A stretch of DNA of 64,000 nt. Origin: Bacteroidota bacterium (GTDB lineage: Bacteria; Bacteroidota; Bacteroidia; Bacteroidales; Porphyromonadaceae). Position 1 is the stretch's first letter. Each line of letters starts with the position of its first letter. A program made the position numbers and the translations under genes. Shown here in pieces: positions 8,007 to 17,869 of this stretch. The notes under the pieces are model-generated. The model was not told the DNA's origin and did no database searches. It saw only the letters and a list, made by a program, of their open reading frames with translations. The stretch covers positions 21,703-85,702 of the forward strand of contig JAEWZH010000006.1 of the NCBI GenBank assembly GCA_023395395.1, in the 5' to 3' direction.

Positions 8007-9476
8007 TTATTTCTTTTGTTGGGTCAGTCTTACAGACCACCCTACTACCAACATAACTATTATGAGCGAGCCAGCGACAAAGGCAAACCAGCCATCGGGA
8101 AAGGGTAAAAAGGTAAATATACGCCCCGTATGCACTTCAAGCATTACATTGTAAAGCGACATAGGCAACTTCGACAACTCATTAGGCATTAGAGCGAAGT
8201 CGCTTCCCTCAATATTCAGAAAGACTTCATTAAGCTCCCTACTATACCCTGAGACCGCCTGTTGATTAAAGGTTGGCATCCCACTCAATGGCAGAGAAAC
8301 TTGGTTCGTGAAGTAATCTCTAATCTCACCGCTCTCTCGACACCACAGATATGCACCGGAAAAGCTCCCCACTAACCACCTACCATCTGACAGTCGCTCC
8401 ATCACATTGAGCCCCATTACACTTACTCTTGGACTTGGGTCTATCCTACGGGGCATATCCTTGAGCGACTTCATGGTATAGAATCCCCCACTGCCGCTCA
8501 GTAACCACTCTCCCCTACCCTCATCGTATCGGATCATCCTCAGTTGATCCTTCCATGGATTCGAACTATAAAGTGAAGTGCCTGGGATTGGCTTTGCCCT
8601 CTCCTTTACGATAGTCAGCAAAAGTGGTGGCCGAAGTAGCATACCTGTAAATGTCACCAACAATAGGAATACTACAGTCCACCTACCAATCTTATCGTGC
8701 AAGTAAAGATTATTTTTCATCTGGTGGACACTCCTCTTCATCGCTTTACCTTTACGCTTCAGATGCTTCAAGAGCTTTGGAAAAAAACAATGCAGGATGC
8801 CTGTAACCGATAGCAATATCATCACCACAGCAAAGGCATCTACTATGAGTCTTCCAAGAAGCCCAAAGTAAGCACCGCTATGTAGCTCCCAGATAGTTTT
8901 TAGCATCGTTACCTGACCAGTGTAGTCACTACCTGCAACCAACTGGACTTGTTCCCACTTGGCATAAGGAGAGGTAGAAATATATAAGTAATTGCGGCTA
9001 AGCAATACGAGCGTATCTCCCTTCAGAGTAAGGTCTGCAATGCGCGTATTCGTCTTATGACCTATATCCACAGACTTCCATCCTTTATCAAACCGATAGA
9101 GTCCAAACTGCCCTGCGGCAAATAGCTCACCATCACTTGTCTCCACCACCGCTTTTATCTGTCGATGATCTGGTCCATCTGGCAGTCCAATATTGAAGTC
9201 GCTTACCACATCACCATCTTTAGCCCATACCCCAGAAGCACCATACAGCAAAAGTTCGGGTAATTCTTCATTAGATGGTTGAAGTGTCCCACGCACTATC
9301 CCTCCATTCCAATCCTTGTAGCGATACGTCTGTGGAAGGATGCTTCGACTTACTCCAATACTCGAAAAGAATACTCGGTGGTTCAGTACAATCCCCGAGA
9401 CAGAATACAAGATAATTATCAAGCTCATTCCAAGCCCCAGCCACTTATGCCTCTTTTTCCAGTACTTCCGATTCAT
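8007..9476 (-). CDS. PepSY-associated transmembrane protein (paralogue 1)
   Basis: A 489-residue inner-membrane protein. The N-terminus is the PepSY-TM signature (KRHKWLGLGMSL, then SGIVLNHR), followed by a periplasmic region of about 150 residues, further membrane spans near residues 210-230 and 265-290, a second periplasmic region and a last span near the C-terminus. Such proteins accompany iron, haem and siderophore uptake, and some relatives are haem-containing reductases of metal complexes; no specific substrate can be read here. It is a diverged relative of the riboswitch-linked gene at 33013-34476. It stands alone on the minus strand. Confidence 0.75.
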   Translation of the reverse strand: MNRKYWKKRHKWLGLGMSLIIILYSVSGIVLNHRVFFSSIGVSRSILPQTYRYKDWNGGIVRGTLQPSNEELPELLLYGASGVWAKDGDVVSDFNIGLPDGPDHRQIKAVVETSDGELFAAGQFGLYRFDKGWKSVDIGHKTNTRIADLTLKGDTLVLLSRNYLYISTSPYAKWEQVQLVAGSDYTGQVTMLKTIWELHSGAYFGLLGRLIVDAFAVVMILLSVTGILHCFFPKLLKHLKRKGKAMKRSVHQMKNNLYLHDKIGRWTVVFLLLVTFTGMLLRPPLLLTIVKERAKPIPGTSLYSSNPWKDQLRMIRYDEGRGEWLLSGSGGFYTMKSLKDMPRRIDPSPRVSVMGLNVMERLSDGRWLVGSFSGAYLWCRESGEIRDYFTNQVSLPLSGMPTFNQQAVSGYSRELNEVFLNIEGSDFALMPNELSKLPMSLYNVMLEVHTGRIFTFLPFPDGWFAFVAGSLIIVMLVVGWSVRLTQQKK

Positions 9477-9494
9477 TTCTTTCTTTTAAAAGCA

Positions 9495-9502
9495 CAAATT
9501 TA
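9495..9502 (-). promoter_or_regulatory. Possible -7 box for the PepSY gene
   Basis: The minus strand reads TAAATTTG (TAnnTTTG), which would start transcription roughly a dozen bases before the ATG. No well-spaced -33 TTTG was found. Confidence 0.35.
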
Positions 9503-9561
9503 GCTATTTCCCATAAGATCTGCTGCCACAATTCATACACCAAGGCGAATACTTGAGCATG

Positions 9562-9602
9562 AAAAAGTGGCTACGCAGGCAAGCCCACATAGCCACTTTT
9601 TA
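9562..9602 (-). terminator. Terminator of the FKBP operon
   Basis: AAAAAGTGGCTA (9562-9573) is complementary to TAGCCACTTTTT (9590-9601), with a 16-base loop and a T-run on the minus strand. It lies just past the stop of the FKBP lipoprotein gene at 9620. Confidence 0.8.
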
Positions 9603-9619
9603 TATGTTGTCTACTAATA

Positions 9620-10471
9620 TTACTTAGTAGCCGGAGACACCTTGATCAGCTCGCACTCAAACTTGAGTAGACCAGCAGGCCCATTGGTAGGAGTACCAAG
9701 CTCTCCGTATGCTAGATTACCTGGAATCCATAGCGTGAAAGTGGATCCCTCTGGCATCAATTGGAAGCCCTCAGTCCATCCGGCAATTACTCTATCAAGA
9801 GGGAAAGAAGTAGGCTCATTGCGGTCATAAGATGAGTCAAACACCTCACCCATGACATCAGTACCCTTGTAGTGCACAGTCACCGTATCAGTAGCACTTG
9901 GCTTTACACCGGTACCCAGCTTAGTCACCTTGTACATGAGACCACTTTCAGTCTTCTGAACCTCTGCATCAGCTGCTAGCTCAGCAAGAATCTTGTCTTG
10001 AGCTTCTACCTGAGCGGCAGTCTTTGCTTGTTGCTCCTCAGCAGCCTTCTGCTGCATCTTCATCTGGAAAGAGTTCATAAATTCCATTGCTTGATCCTCA
10101 GTCATCAGTCCCTTATCTCTGAGTGCATCAGCAAATCCAGCTACGAGATTGTCAAGAGTAATAGTCGTATCCTGCTCAGTACCCTTACGGAAGTTCTCTC
10201 CAATAGAATAGCCCTGAGTGTAAGAAGCACTCTTGCTACCCTTATTGTAAGCTCCATCAGCTAACCCCTTGAGAAACTCATCCAAGTTGATGGTAGAGTC
10301 CTGCTCCAAAAAGTTCTTGTACTGTGAACCATTGAGGATTCCAATTGCATAAGAAATACTATCCCTATCCTCTGTGAAGCTAGCGGTTTTGATTTTCCCG
10401 CCACCGCAAGATGATACAAGCATACCTACTCCCAAAAGAGCGGCTGCAACACCTGTAATTGTTCTTTTCAT
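9620..10471 (-). CDS. FKBP-type peptidyl-prolyl isomerase, lipoprotein
   Basis: Folding catalyst predicted to be tethered in the cell envelope. Residues 1-22 are a lipoprotein signal ending in VSSC, followed by GGG. A helical FkpA/Mip-like dimerisation region follows (~30-165, including an alanine/glutamine-rich stretch that is probably coiled coil), then the C-terminal FKBP domain (VTVHYKGTDVMGEVFDSSYD; PEGSTFTLWIPGNLAYGELG). The conserved Asp, Phe and Tyr of the active site are present. It lies 31 bases after the cytoplasmic FKBP gene and is probably cotranscribed with it. Confidence 0.9.
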   Translation of the reverse strand: MKRTITGVAAALLGVGMLVSSCGGGKIKTASFTEDRDSISYAIGILNGSQYKNFLEQDSTINLDEFLKGLADGAYNKGSKSASYTQGYSIGENFRKGTEQDTTITLDNLVAGFADALRDKGLMTEDQAMEFMNSFQMKMQQKAAEEQQAKTAAQVEAQDKILAELAADAEVQKTESGLMYKVTKLGTGVKPSATDTVTVHYKGTDVMGEVFDSSYDRNEPTSFPLDRVIAGWTEGFQLMPEGSTFTLWIPGNLAYGELGTPTNGPAGLLKFECELIKVSPATK

Positions 10472-10502
10472 TGTCTTTTACTTAATTATGTAGTTGTAAA
10501 TA

Positions 10503-11093
10503 TTACTTTTCGATACCCAGCAGCTCAATATCAAAGATAAGCGTGCTATACGGCTCTATCGACTGACCGGCACCACGCTCTCCATAAGCGTGCTGATAGG
10601 GGATGGTTACCCTCCACTTTGAGCCTACAGGCATCATCTGTAGGATCTCTTGCCAACCCATTATCACGCCATTCACGGGGAATACAGCAGGCTCACCACG
10701 CTCTACTGAACTGTCAAATACAGCCCCATTGATAAGCGTTCCATGGTAGTGGCACTTGACCTTGTCAGTGGCAGATGGTTTCTCTCCCTCGCTCTTTTTC
10801 AGTACTTCATATTGCACCCCTGAAGGCAGAGTTGTTACCCCTTCCTTTTTACCATTGATCATTTGATACTCGGCACCAGCCTTTTTATTGAGCTCCATTC
10901 GTTCCTCGTGCAGCTTCATAAAATAGGTGTTGATTACCTGCTTTGCCTCCTCGATAGTCATCTCAGGCTCTCGATCTTGGAGCACATCCAACACGGCCTT
11001 TGAGAAGTCCTCCGGGTTATTGATCTCAATACCCTCACCCTTAAAGTTGTGCCCCATACTCAGACCAATAGCGTAGCTTATCTTATCTGTCAT
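10503..11093 (-). CDS. FKBP-type peptidyl-prolyl isomerase, cytoplasmic (FklB-like)
   Basis: A 196-residue FKBP without a signal peptide. A short helical N-domain (SYAIGLSMGHNFKGEGIEIN) precedes the FKBP fold (VKCHYHGTLINGAVFDSSVE; GSKWRVTIPYQHAYGERGAG). Domain order matches FklB/FkpA-type enzymes. First gene of a two-gene unit with the FKBP lipoprotein, so the pair supplies a cytoplasmic and an envelope isomerase of the same architecture. A TACCTTTG box lies about 45 bases upstream. Confidence 0.9.
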   Translation of the reverse strand: MTDKISYAIGLSMGHNFKGEGIEINNPEDFSKAVLDVLQDREPEMTIEEAKQVINTYFMKLHEERMELNKKAGAEYQMINGKKEGVTTLPSGVQYEVLKKSEGEKPSATDKVKCHYHGTLINGAVFDSSVERGEPAVFPVNGVIMGWQEILQMMPVGSKWRVTIPYQHAYGERGAGQSIEPYSTLIFDIELLGIEK

Positions 11094-11137
11094 CTTATAT
11101 TATTCGTTCAACATTCATACTCAGTATAATTCGTGTG

Positions 11138-11145
11138 CAAAGGTA
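11138..11145 (-). promoter_or_regulatory. -7 box of the FKBP operon
   Basis: Exact TACCTTTG on the minus strand, ~45 bases before the ATG at 11093. No clear -33 element at the usual spacing. Confidence 0.5.
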
Positions 11146-11265
11146 ACAAAAAATAGAGAGATTTGCCTTAGATGCTTCCAGATTGGGCATTATTTCAAAT
11201 TATAGCCCGAGTATAACACAAATCCGGGAGCTGTATATCTCCAACAAACTGTAGAGGCAAAAACT

Positions 11266-11345
11266 GGAGTTTCTATATACAGAGACTCCTGTCTCAACGC
11301 CTAGAAACCGGAGTCTCAACGTGTAGAGACTGGAGTCTCAGTACA
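11266..11345. repeat. 22-bp tandem palindromic repeat array B
   Basis: Units of exactly 22 bases start at 11266, 11288, 11310 and 11332 (the last partial). The recurrent core is GGAGTCTC...GAGACT, giving GGAGTCTC-type dyads. It lies in the 380-base gap between the divergent FKBP operon and the Crp/Fnr gene. Same period and design as arrays A, C, D and E, but different sequence. Confidence 0.75.
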
Positions 11346-11447
11346 TAAAAAAACTTTGAGAAATATCTTTCGTCTCACAAGCATAGGGCGAATAAATATT
11401 TTAAATGGCTACAACCCTGGGTGTTTTAGGAGATGGTGGAAAATATG

Positions 11448-11455
11448 TACCTTTG
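11448..11455 (+). promoter_or_regulatory. -7 box of the Crp/Fnr gene
   Basis: TACCTTTG ends 21 bases before the ATG at 11477. No consensus -33 element is visible, compatible with an activator-dependent or auto-regulated promoter. Confidence 0.45.
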
Positions 11456-11476
11456 TGGTAGAATACAAGTCTCGCG

Positions 11477-12184
11477 ATGAAGGAAAAAGTTGAAATCAAA
11501 AAGGAGAATAGCCCTCACCTCTCCAACATCATGCCAAAACTCTGGAGCCTACTATCGGATTCAGAGAGAGAGGAGCTTTTGATATGGTCTAACTACTATA
11601 TCTACAAGCGTGGAGAGGTCATATACGATGCAAAAGTGATTCCACAAAACGCTTTCATCTTGGTCAATGGTCAAGTCAAGATTACCCAAGAAGAGGATCG
11701 CACTCAAATCTTGAGCTTGATCCGCGCTAGGGAGTTTTTCGGCTATGAGGCACACTTTGCTTCTGAGACACCTCTTACCAGTGCTACTGCGATGGAGAAT
11801 AGCCTTATTTGTTTGATTCCGATAAGGAGTCTGGAGGTTATTCTTCGCAACAATCCTCGGGTAGGTCTCTATTTTATGGATGACCTTGCGCTTCGCATTC
11901 GTGAGCGAAATCAAATGATTATTACCCTGACCCAAAAGCATACGAGAGGGAGGTTAGCCGAGTCGCTATTACTACTAAAGAGCAAATACGGCTCAGAAGG
12001 TGATGGCAAAACTATCCACGCTTATCTGACGCGCAATGAATTGGCAGACCTTAGCAATATGACCACGAGCAACGCTGTACGCACCCTTCGCTCATTTCAG
12101 GAGGAGGGTGTCATCAGTCTCAATGGCAGAAAGATAAAAATCCTTGACGAGACAAAGCTCCAGCGCATCAGCAGGCTAGGCTAG
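11477..12184 (+). CDS. Crp/Fnr-family transcriptional regulator
   Basis: A 235-residue regulator. The N-terminal beta-roll (residues ~25-140: KRGEVIYDAK, FILVNGQVKI, REFFGYEAHF) is a cNMP-binding-type effector domain, and the C-terminal winged helix carries the recognition region LTRNELADLSNMTTSNAVRT. No Fnr-type N-terminal cysteine cluster is present, so a 4Fe-4S sensor is unlikely. The ligand cannot be inferred. It is transcribed alone, divergent from the FKBP genes across repeat array B. Confidence 0.9.
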   Translation: MKEKVEIKKENSPHLSNIMPKLWSLLSDSEREELLIWSNYYIYKRGEVIYDAKVIPQNAFILVNGQVKITQEEDRTQILSLIRAREFFGYEAHFASETPLTSATAMENSLICLIPIRSLEVILRNNPRVGLYFMDDLALRIRERNQMIITLTQKHTRGRLAESLLLLKSKYGSEGDGKTIHAYLTRNELADLSNMTTSNAVRTLRSFQEEGVISLNGRKIKILDETKLQRISRLG

Positions 12185-12316
12185 TCTCATACGTCATAGA
12201 AAGGTCAATTTGTCGGTATCATACTTAGTACGAGAGTACTTGGAGGGAATGGGAAGTAATATTTAACTCGATAGATAGTGTTTGGAAATATAAAGATCCA
12301 AGGGGACGAAAAAAGC

Positions 12317-13648
12317 GTGAAAACAAACGATCTCGAAACGCTCCCAATTGGCAAATTACTTAGATACTACGCTGTGCCATCGATTGTAGGATCGATGGTC
12401 AATTCTTTATACAATGTCGTCGATCGCATATTCATTGGGCAAGGCGTAGGTGGTATGGCTATTTCAGGGCTTGCGCTCACCTTCCCGATATTAATTTTCT
12501 TACAAGCATTTGGCGTATTAGTAGGCGTAGGTGCCTCCTCTCGAATATCTATCCTGCTGGGTCAGAAAAAAAATGAGGAGGCAGAGCAATTATTGGGCAA
12601 TGCGTTCCTTCTTTCAATAATACTGAGTCTCAGCACAATAATACTTACGTTTATATTTATGGAACCTCTGTTGTACGCATTTGGAGCATCAGCAGAGACA
12701 ATTCCCTACGCCAAAGCCTATCTTGAAATCGTAATCCCAGGCAATATATTTGCAAATCTTACATTCTCCTACAACTCTGTGATGCGCTCTACCGGTTATC
12801 CTCGCAAGGCGATGGTGACTATGATCATTGGTGCTGTACTCAATGTCGCCCTTGATGCGCTCTTCATTTATGGCTTTAACTGGGGTATCAGAGGGGCAGC
12901 ATTAGCGACAGTCATCAGTATGTTTGTGGGGATGCTATTTGTGCTACAGCACTTTGCCGACAAGCGCAATCTATTAGTCATCAGACCAAGGTACTTCAGA
13001 CCGAAACTCAATTATATCCTTGGCATACTGAGTATCGGAGTGGCTCCTTTCATTATGAATCTGGCATCTAGCCTCGTGCAAGTAATAAAGAATACCACCC
13101 TCGTAAAGTATGGTGGGGACTATGCTGTGGGAGCACATGGAATCTCCAATAGCATTGCGACACTTATTTTTATGCTCATTATGGGGCTTGCAATAGGGAT
13201 GCAACCTATCGTTGGTTACAACTTCGGTGCCGGGAATATGAATCGGGTAAAAGAAGCATTTATCAAAACGACTAAGATCAATATGAGTATTGGTCTCGTA
13301 GGACTGCTAGTGGCTCAGTTTTTCCCAGAATACATTGTACGATTTTTCACTTCCGACACTGAATTAATAAGTATTGCTGCTACTGCCGTATCTATCGAGA
13401 CTTTTGCCTTTTGGGCTGTGGGATTTCAGGTGTCCACAGTACACTTCTTCCAGAGCATTGGCTCTGCATGGCAATCTCTAATTCTAAGTATATCTCGCCA
13501 AGTGGTCTTACTAATCCCTGCCTTATATATTCTACCTCAGTTTTGGGACTTAAAGGGAGTCTGGATGGCAACACCTGTCGCTGATTTACTCTCGTCTGCA
13601 ATTTCAATATTCTTGATTATCATTTTCTTCAGGAAAAATAAAGTATAA
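12317..13648 (+). CDS. MATE-family efflux transporter
   Basis: Multidrug/toxin exporter of the inner membrane, driven by Na+ or H+. The start of the family is recognisable (PIGKLLRYYAVPSIVG, YNVVDRIFIGQGVG), with about 12 hydrophobic spans. The GTG at 12317 (444 aa) was chosen because the conserved sequence begins right after it and AGGGGA lies ten bases upstream. An in-frame GTG at 12278 would add 13 unconserved residues, and no ATG is available. The substrate is unknown. The next gene follows in 7 bases. Confidence 0.88.
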   Translation: MKTNDLETLPIGKLLRYYAVPSIVGSMVNSLYNVVDRIFIGQGVGGMAISGLALTFPILIFLQAFGVLVGVGASSRISILLGQKKNEEAEQLLGNAFLLSIILSLSTIILTFIFMEPLLYAFGASAETIPYAKAYLEIVIPGNIFANLTFSYNSVMRSTGYPRKAMVTMIIGAVLNVALDALFIYGFNWGIRGAALATVISMFVGMLFVLQHFADKRNLLVIRPRYFRPKLNYILGILSIGVAPFIMNLASSLVQVIKNTTLVKYGGDYAVGAHGISNSIATLIFMLIMGLAIGMQPIVGYNFGAGNMNRVKEAFIKTTKINMSIGLVGLLVAQFFPEYIVRFFTSDTELISIAATAVSIETFAFWAVGFQVSTVHFFQSIGSAWQSLILSISRQVVLLIPALYILPQFWDLKGVWMATPVADLLSSAISIFLIIIFFRKNKV

Positions 13649-13655
13649 CCCCCCT

Positions 13656-14780
13656 ATGCGCATGATTATTATCTCCCTCTTTGGACAGGGACTTATGAAT
13701 CTCCTCCTACTTACTGCGGTGTGGAAAGGGACTATAAAGGGTTCTATATGGCGTAAAATCGCTCTTGGATGGGTGGGGCTCGAGCTCCTCTACTTCCTAT
13801 TTACCATCATCACACAAGCGTATCTCAATAGCAAAGGGGAGTTTTTACGGGTGGGAGGGCTAATGTTTAGCAACTACTATATCTACATAGGTGTGCTGAT
13901 GACACTCTTGATGTTTGGGTATTTTGCGATATGGATTCTCCAGAAGTCAGGGGTCATCAAGGGAGATATTTCAAAACGAAAGGCAAGAGGGATGGCTTTG
14001 ATTGTCTTTATGCCAGTCACTCTCATCCTTTGTATCCAGGGCTATTACAATACGATACTACCTGTGGTAACTCGATATGATGTATCCATACCCCACAATG
14101 GGGAGCCAAAGGAACTCAAAATAGCCTTGGTCACCGATATACATTTTGGTGATATTATCACTAAAGAGCAAGTCAGGAAAATGGTCAAGATGGTGCAAGC
14201 AGAGCATCCAGACTATGTATTCGTCGGAGGTGACCAACTAGATTACTATTTCCATTTTGTGGAAAACGACCCTGAAATCACTACACTGATAAAGTCTCTT
14301 CACCCAGACCCATCTAAGATATACCACGTGTTGGGCAATCATGAATACTATATGGATTTAGAAAAGAAGTGTGACTGGCTGAGCAGTATGGGTGTATTGC
14401 TGCGCGATCAAGTGGTACTTCTTGAGGACAGCATCTATCTAATAGGCCGTGATGATGCGTTTAACGAGCAAAGACTTCCGCTGGTAAAACTTATGGAACA
14501 AGTCCCTGAAGGAGCGACCTCATTAGTCCTAGATCATCAACCCACAGAGCCTGAAGAGGAGCGTGCCAACGGAGTAGCTCTATCAATGCACGGACATACA
14601 CATGATGGGCAGTTTATCCCTTTTAAGTGGATTGTGGGCATGAGGTTTGAAAATTCCTATGGTTACATGGAAAAGGACGGTACACAATATATCACCAGTT
14701 CAGGATTTGGTCTCTCCTCCTCTCCCATTCGTATTGGGACGAAGTCAGAGATTGTTATCATTAATCTATCATTAAAGTGA
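13656..14780 (+). CDS. Membrane-anchored calcineurin-like metallophosphoesterase
   Basis: The N-terminal ~145 residues hold about four hydrophobic spans. The rest is a metallophosphoesterase domain with the complete dimetal signature: VTDIHFGD, GGDQLDY, GNHEYY, LDHQP and MHGHTHDG. The architecture resembles YkuE-like phosphoesterases with a membrane domain, some of which act on lipid or nucleotide phosphates; no substrate can be assigned. It overlaps the following peptidase gene at TGATG. Confidence 0.85.
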   Translation: MRMIIISLFGQGLMNLLLLTAVWKGTIKGSIWRKIALGWVGLELLYFLFTIITQAYLNSKGEFLRVGGLMFSNYYIYIGVLMTLLMFGYFAIWILQKSGVIKGDISKRKARGMALIVFMPVTLILCIQGYYNTILPVVTRYDVSIPHNGEPKELKIALVTDIHFGDIITKEQVRKMVKMVQAEHPDYVFVGGDQLDYYFHFVENDPEITTLIKSLHPDPSKIYHVLGNHEYYMDLEKKCDWLSSMGVLLRDQVVLLEDSIYLIGRDDAFNEQRLPLVKLMEQVPEGATSLVLDHQPTEPEEERANGVALSMHGHTHDGQFIPFKWIVGMRFENSYGYMEKDGTQYITSSGFGLSSSPIRIGTKSEIVIINLSLK

Positions 14781-17653
14781 TGAAACCTTTATTATTCCTA
14801 GCAGCATCCATTATGTCTATCAACATTTCATTTGCCCAATCTCAGACGGTAGAGGAGCTAACGCTATCCAATGGGCTGACAGTTTGGCTCTCCCACGATT
14901 CATCCGAACCAAAGGTGTACGGCACAGTAGCAGTAAGAGCGGGAGCTAAGCACTCGCCCAACACCGGCATTGCGCACTACTTCGAGCATATCATGTTTAA
15001 AGGGACCGATCGTATCGGGACCGTTGATTACACCAAAGAGCAGCCGATATTAGCAGAGATTGCCAATCAATACACACTCCTACAACAGACAAATAGCGTT
15101 GAAGAGCGATTAGAGATACAGAAAAAAATCAACCAGCTCAATATTGAAGCTACTCAATATGCTATCCCCAATGACTTTAATAAACTAATCACTAAGTATG
15201 GCGGTACTGGACTCAATGCTGGTACTTCGTACGACTACACTGTATTCTTCAATACCTTCTCACCAGAGTACCTTGAGCATTGGTGCGAACTAAATAGCGA
15301 ACGCATGATTTCGCCAGTATTTAGGCTTTTCCAAAGCGAACTGGAAACGGTGTATGAGGAGAAGAATATGTACTCCGACAATATGATTACTGAGCCTATG
15401 CAACAGATATTCCAACGCGTAGCTGCTCCCCACCCCTACCAATACCCAATCATCGGGAGCACCGAGTCGCTCAAGTCTCCTGACCTGCATGCCATGGAGC
15501 AATTTTTCCGCACCTATTACCGTGCAGGCAATATGGCACTTATACTAGTAGGAGACTTTCAACGCGAAGGTTTGGTTGAGCTACTAGAGCGCACCTTTGG
15601 CAAGATTGCTCCTGGCGATGCTCCAATAGAGGATATCCCAGCTGCCAGATCATTTAAGGGACATGAGCGGTTGGATATCAAGCTCCCGATACCTGTCTTG
15701 ACCGGTGCTGCCTATATCTGGCAGACTGTCCCCAACGGACATCCCGACCAAATTGCGCTTTTACTGCTCCAATCTCTACTCTCCAATGATGGCAAGACCG
15801 GGCTCCTAGATAGACTAACCATAGAAGGCGAACTAATGGCAGCAATGCCTATTGCGACTTCTCTCAACGATCTAGGCATCTTTGGCTTTTATGCCATTCC
15901 GAAGATACTACATAGCAGCAAAAAGGCAATCGCTGCAGTGATAAAAGAGATAAATAAAATCAAGCAAGGAGATTTTACTGACAAACAATTTCAGGAAGTA
16001 AAGCTTATCATAGAGCGAAACTATCTACAGCAGGTTGAGAGCGTGGAGAAGCGCTCCCAGCTCCTAAGCAATCTTTATACTCAAGGGCAAACGTGGACAT
16101 CCTTTTTGCAAGATATAGACAGGCTACGTATCCTGCCTCGAGAGGAAGTGATCAGAGTTGCTAATCAATACCTCGGGGGAAACTTCTTAGAAATCAGAAA
16201 AAAGACAGGAAGATACCCTAAAGTACACCTTCAGAAGCCTCCATACCAGCCAGTCGCAGCGCCCAACCAAGGGGCTCAGTCCGACTTTGCCCGACATCTA
16301 GACTCATTACCTATTTCCGAGCTTCCGATACGTGCACTTGATTTTAATAAAGACATTGAACGTCGTTCCCTTTCTGACAATGGACTCGTAAATCTCTTTA
16401 AGACCAAAAATAAAGAGAACAATCTGTTTACGCTTGATTTAGTCTATTTCCGCCAGCCTCAAAGACACCCAAGGCAAGAAGTCTTGGACTACTACCTCGA
16501 CTTAGTCGGTGGTGGAGGATGGACCAATCATCAGCTCAATAGTGAGCTCCAAGCACTAGGCGCATCTCTTACATTTGAGTCAAAAAATAGTTTCTTTATT
16601 ATCAGGCTTACCGGCTTTGATCATCATTTTGATGAAAGTCTCCAAGTGGTAAGCAGATTTCTATTCGATGTAAACGCAGAAAGCAAGCAGATGAAGAAAC
16701 TAACCCAAGCTAAAAGGATGGCCGATAGTGCATTAAAGAAAGATCCAAGCAATCTCTCTATACGATTGCTCGAACTGGCTCGATATGGTGAAAATGCGCC
16801 TTATAAGGCTTCTCTCAGTAAGTCAGATTACAAAAAGCTCAAGGCTAAGGACCTCGTGGCTGAACTGCAGCAACTACTCCATACCGAATTGGATATTCAC
16901 TATACAGGCTCCCTAGATATTGATTCCATTGCCCCACGGGTAGCCAACGCCATACACGCTAATGAGGTAACCACAAAGGGTGAAGGCTTTAGCTACAACC
17001 AATCAATCCCCTCAAAGGAGTCACGGATACTATTTGCACATGATCCTAGTGCGACGCAAGCATTTATTAGGATTTACTCCCCTCTTGGCTCTCTCACAGA
17101 AGAGCAAAAAGCAGCCATCAGACTGTACAGCACTTACCTCGGTGGTGGAATGAGCTCTCTACTCTTCCAAGAAGTACGCGAGTATCGTTCACTAGCCTAC
17201 GGTGTCGGCGGATATGCCGATTTTCCTCCCGCATCTATTTCAGGAGCCAACACCGACTATATTGTCACTCTCAGTACTCAGGCTGATAAAGTAACCCAAG
17301 CCATAGAGTTGGTCACTGAACTTATCAATCGTGAGCCAAATGATACGACTCGTTATGACAACGCAGTACAAGGTCTCCTTAGTAGTGCTCGTACCTATTA
17401 TCCTGCTCTACGCATGCGCTCTCGTCAAATCAGATCGCTTGAGCGTCAAGGGTATGACAAAGATATATCTCTGAAGATACAAGAAGAGCTTCAACGCCTC
17501 ACACAAGAGAAAGTGATAGCTGCCCACAATCAAGTGGTGCAAGGAAAACCCGTCACAATCACCATCGTAGGCAATCGCAAGCAAGTGGATCTTCAGACCC
17601 TCAGGAAGCACTTCCCTATCACCGAGGTAAAAATTGCAGACCTAATTGATTAA
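14780..17653 (+). CDS. M16-family zinc metallopeptidase (pitrilysin/insulinase type), exported
   Basis: A ~957-residue two-half M16 peptidase. After a signal peptide (cleavage expected near SFAQSQ) the N-half has the inverted zinc motif HYFEH (His66, Glu69, His70) with a distal ETVYEEKNM glutamate. The C-half repeats the fold without the motif, as is normal for the family. It probably degrades peptides in the periplasm or outer envelope. The ATG at 14780 overlaps the previous TGA by one base; an in-frame GTG three bases earlier is possible but less likely. Cotranscribed with the phosphoesterase. Confidence 0.92.
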   Translation: MKPLLFLAASIMSINISFAQSQTVEELTLSNGLTVWLSHDSSEPKVYGTVAVRAGAKHSPNTGIAHYFEHIMFKGTDRIGTVDYTKEQPILAEIANQYTLLQQTNSVEERLEIQKKINQLNIEATQYAIPNDFNKLITKYGGTGLNAGTSYDYTVFFNTFSPEYLEHWCELNSERMISPVFRLFQSELETVYEEKNMYSDNMITEPMQQIFQRVAAPHPYQYPIIGSTESLKSPDLHAMEQFFRTYYRAGNMALILVGDFQREGLVELLERTFGKIAPGDAPIEDIPAARSFKGHERLDIKLPIPVLTGAAYIWQTVPNGHPDQIALLLLQSLLSNDGKTGLLDRLTIEGELMAAMPIATSLNDLGIFGFYAIPKILHSSKKAIAAVIKEINKIKQGDFTDKQFQEVKLIIERNYLQQVESVEKRSQLLSNLYTQGQTWTSFLQDIDRLRILPREEVIRVANQYLGGNFLEIRKKTGRYPKVHLQKPPYQPVAAPNQGAQSDFARHLDSLPISELPIRALDFNKDIERRSLSDNGLVNLFKTKNKENNLFTLDLVYFRQPQRHPRQEVLDYYLDLVGGGGWTNHQLNSELQALGASLTFESKNSFFIIRLTGFDHHFDESLQVVSRFLFDVNAESKQMKKLTQAKRMADSALKKDPSNLSIRLLELARYGENAPYKASLSKSDYKKLKAKDLVAELQQLLHTELDIHYTGSLDIDSIAPRVANAIHANEVTTKGEGFSYNQSIPSKESRILFAHDPSATQAFIRIYSPLGSLTEEQKAAIRLYSTYLGGGMSSLLFQEVREYRSLAYGVGGYADFPPASISGANTDYIVTLSTQADKVTQAIELVTELINREPNDTTRYDNAVQGLLSSARTYYPALRMRSRQIRSLERQGYDKDISLKIQEELQRLTQEKVIAAHNQVVQGKPVTITIVGNRKQVDLQTLRKHFPITEVKIADLID

Positions 17654-17672
17654 TTATATGCGATAAAGTTAT

Positions 17673-17680
17673 TATCTTTG
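17673..17680 (+). promoter_or_regulatory. -7 box of tRNA-Thr
   Basis: TATCTTTG ends 11 bases before the first base of the tRNA. A TTG at 17646-17648 is somewhat too far for a consensus -33. Confidence 0.45.
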
Positions 17681-17691
17681 CGCCGCATACC

Positions 17692-17764
<73 letters not shown>

Positions 17765-17851
17765 CATTTTTCCATCATTCTCCGGAAATCCTATCGAGAC
17801 AGTGATTTTGCTTTAATCTTGAAATTATACGCCCAAGAAAGGAATTATTAT

Positions 17852-17859
17852 TACCTTTG
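17852..17859 (+). promoter_or_regulatory. -7 box of the left cobalamin-riboswitch transcript
   Basis: TACCTTTG directly precedes the riboswitch leader, so the transcript would start near 17866. Confidence 0.5.
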
Positions 17860-17869
17860 TACCCAGAAG

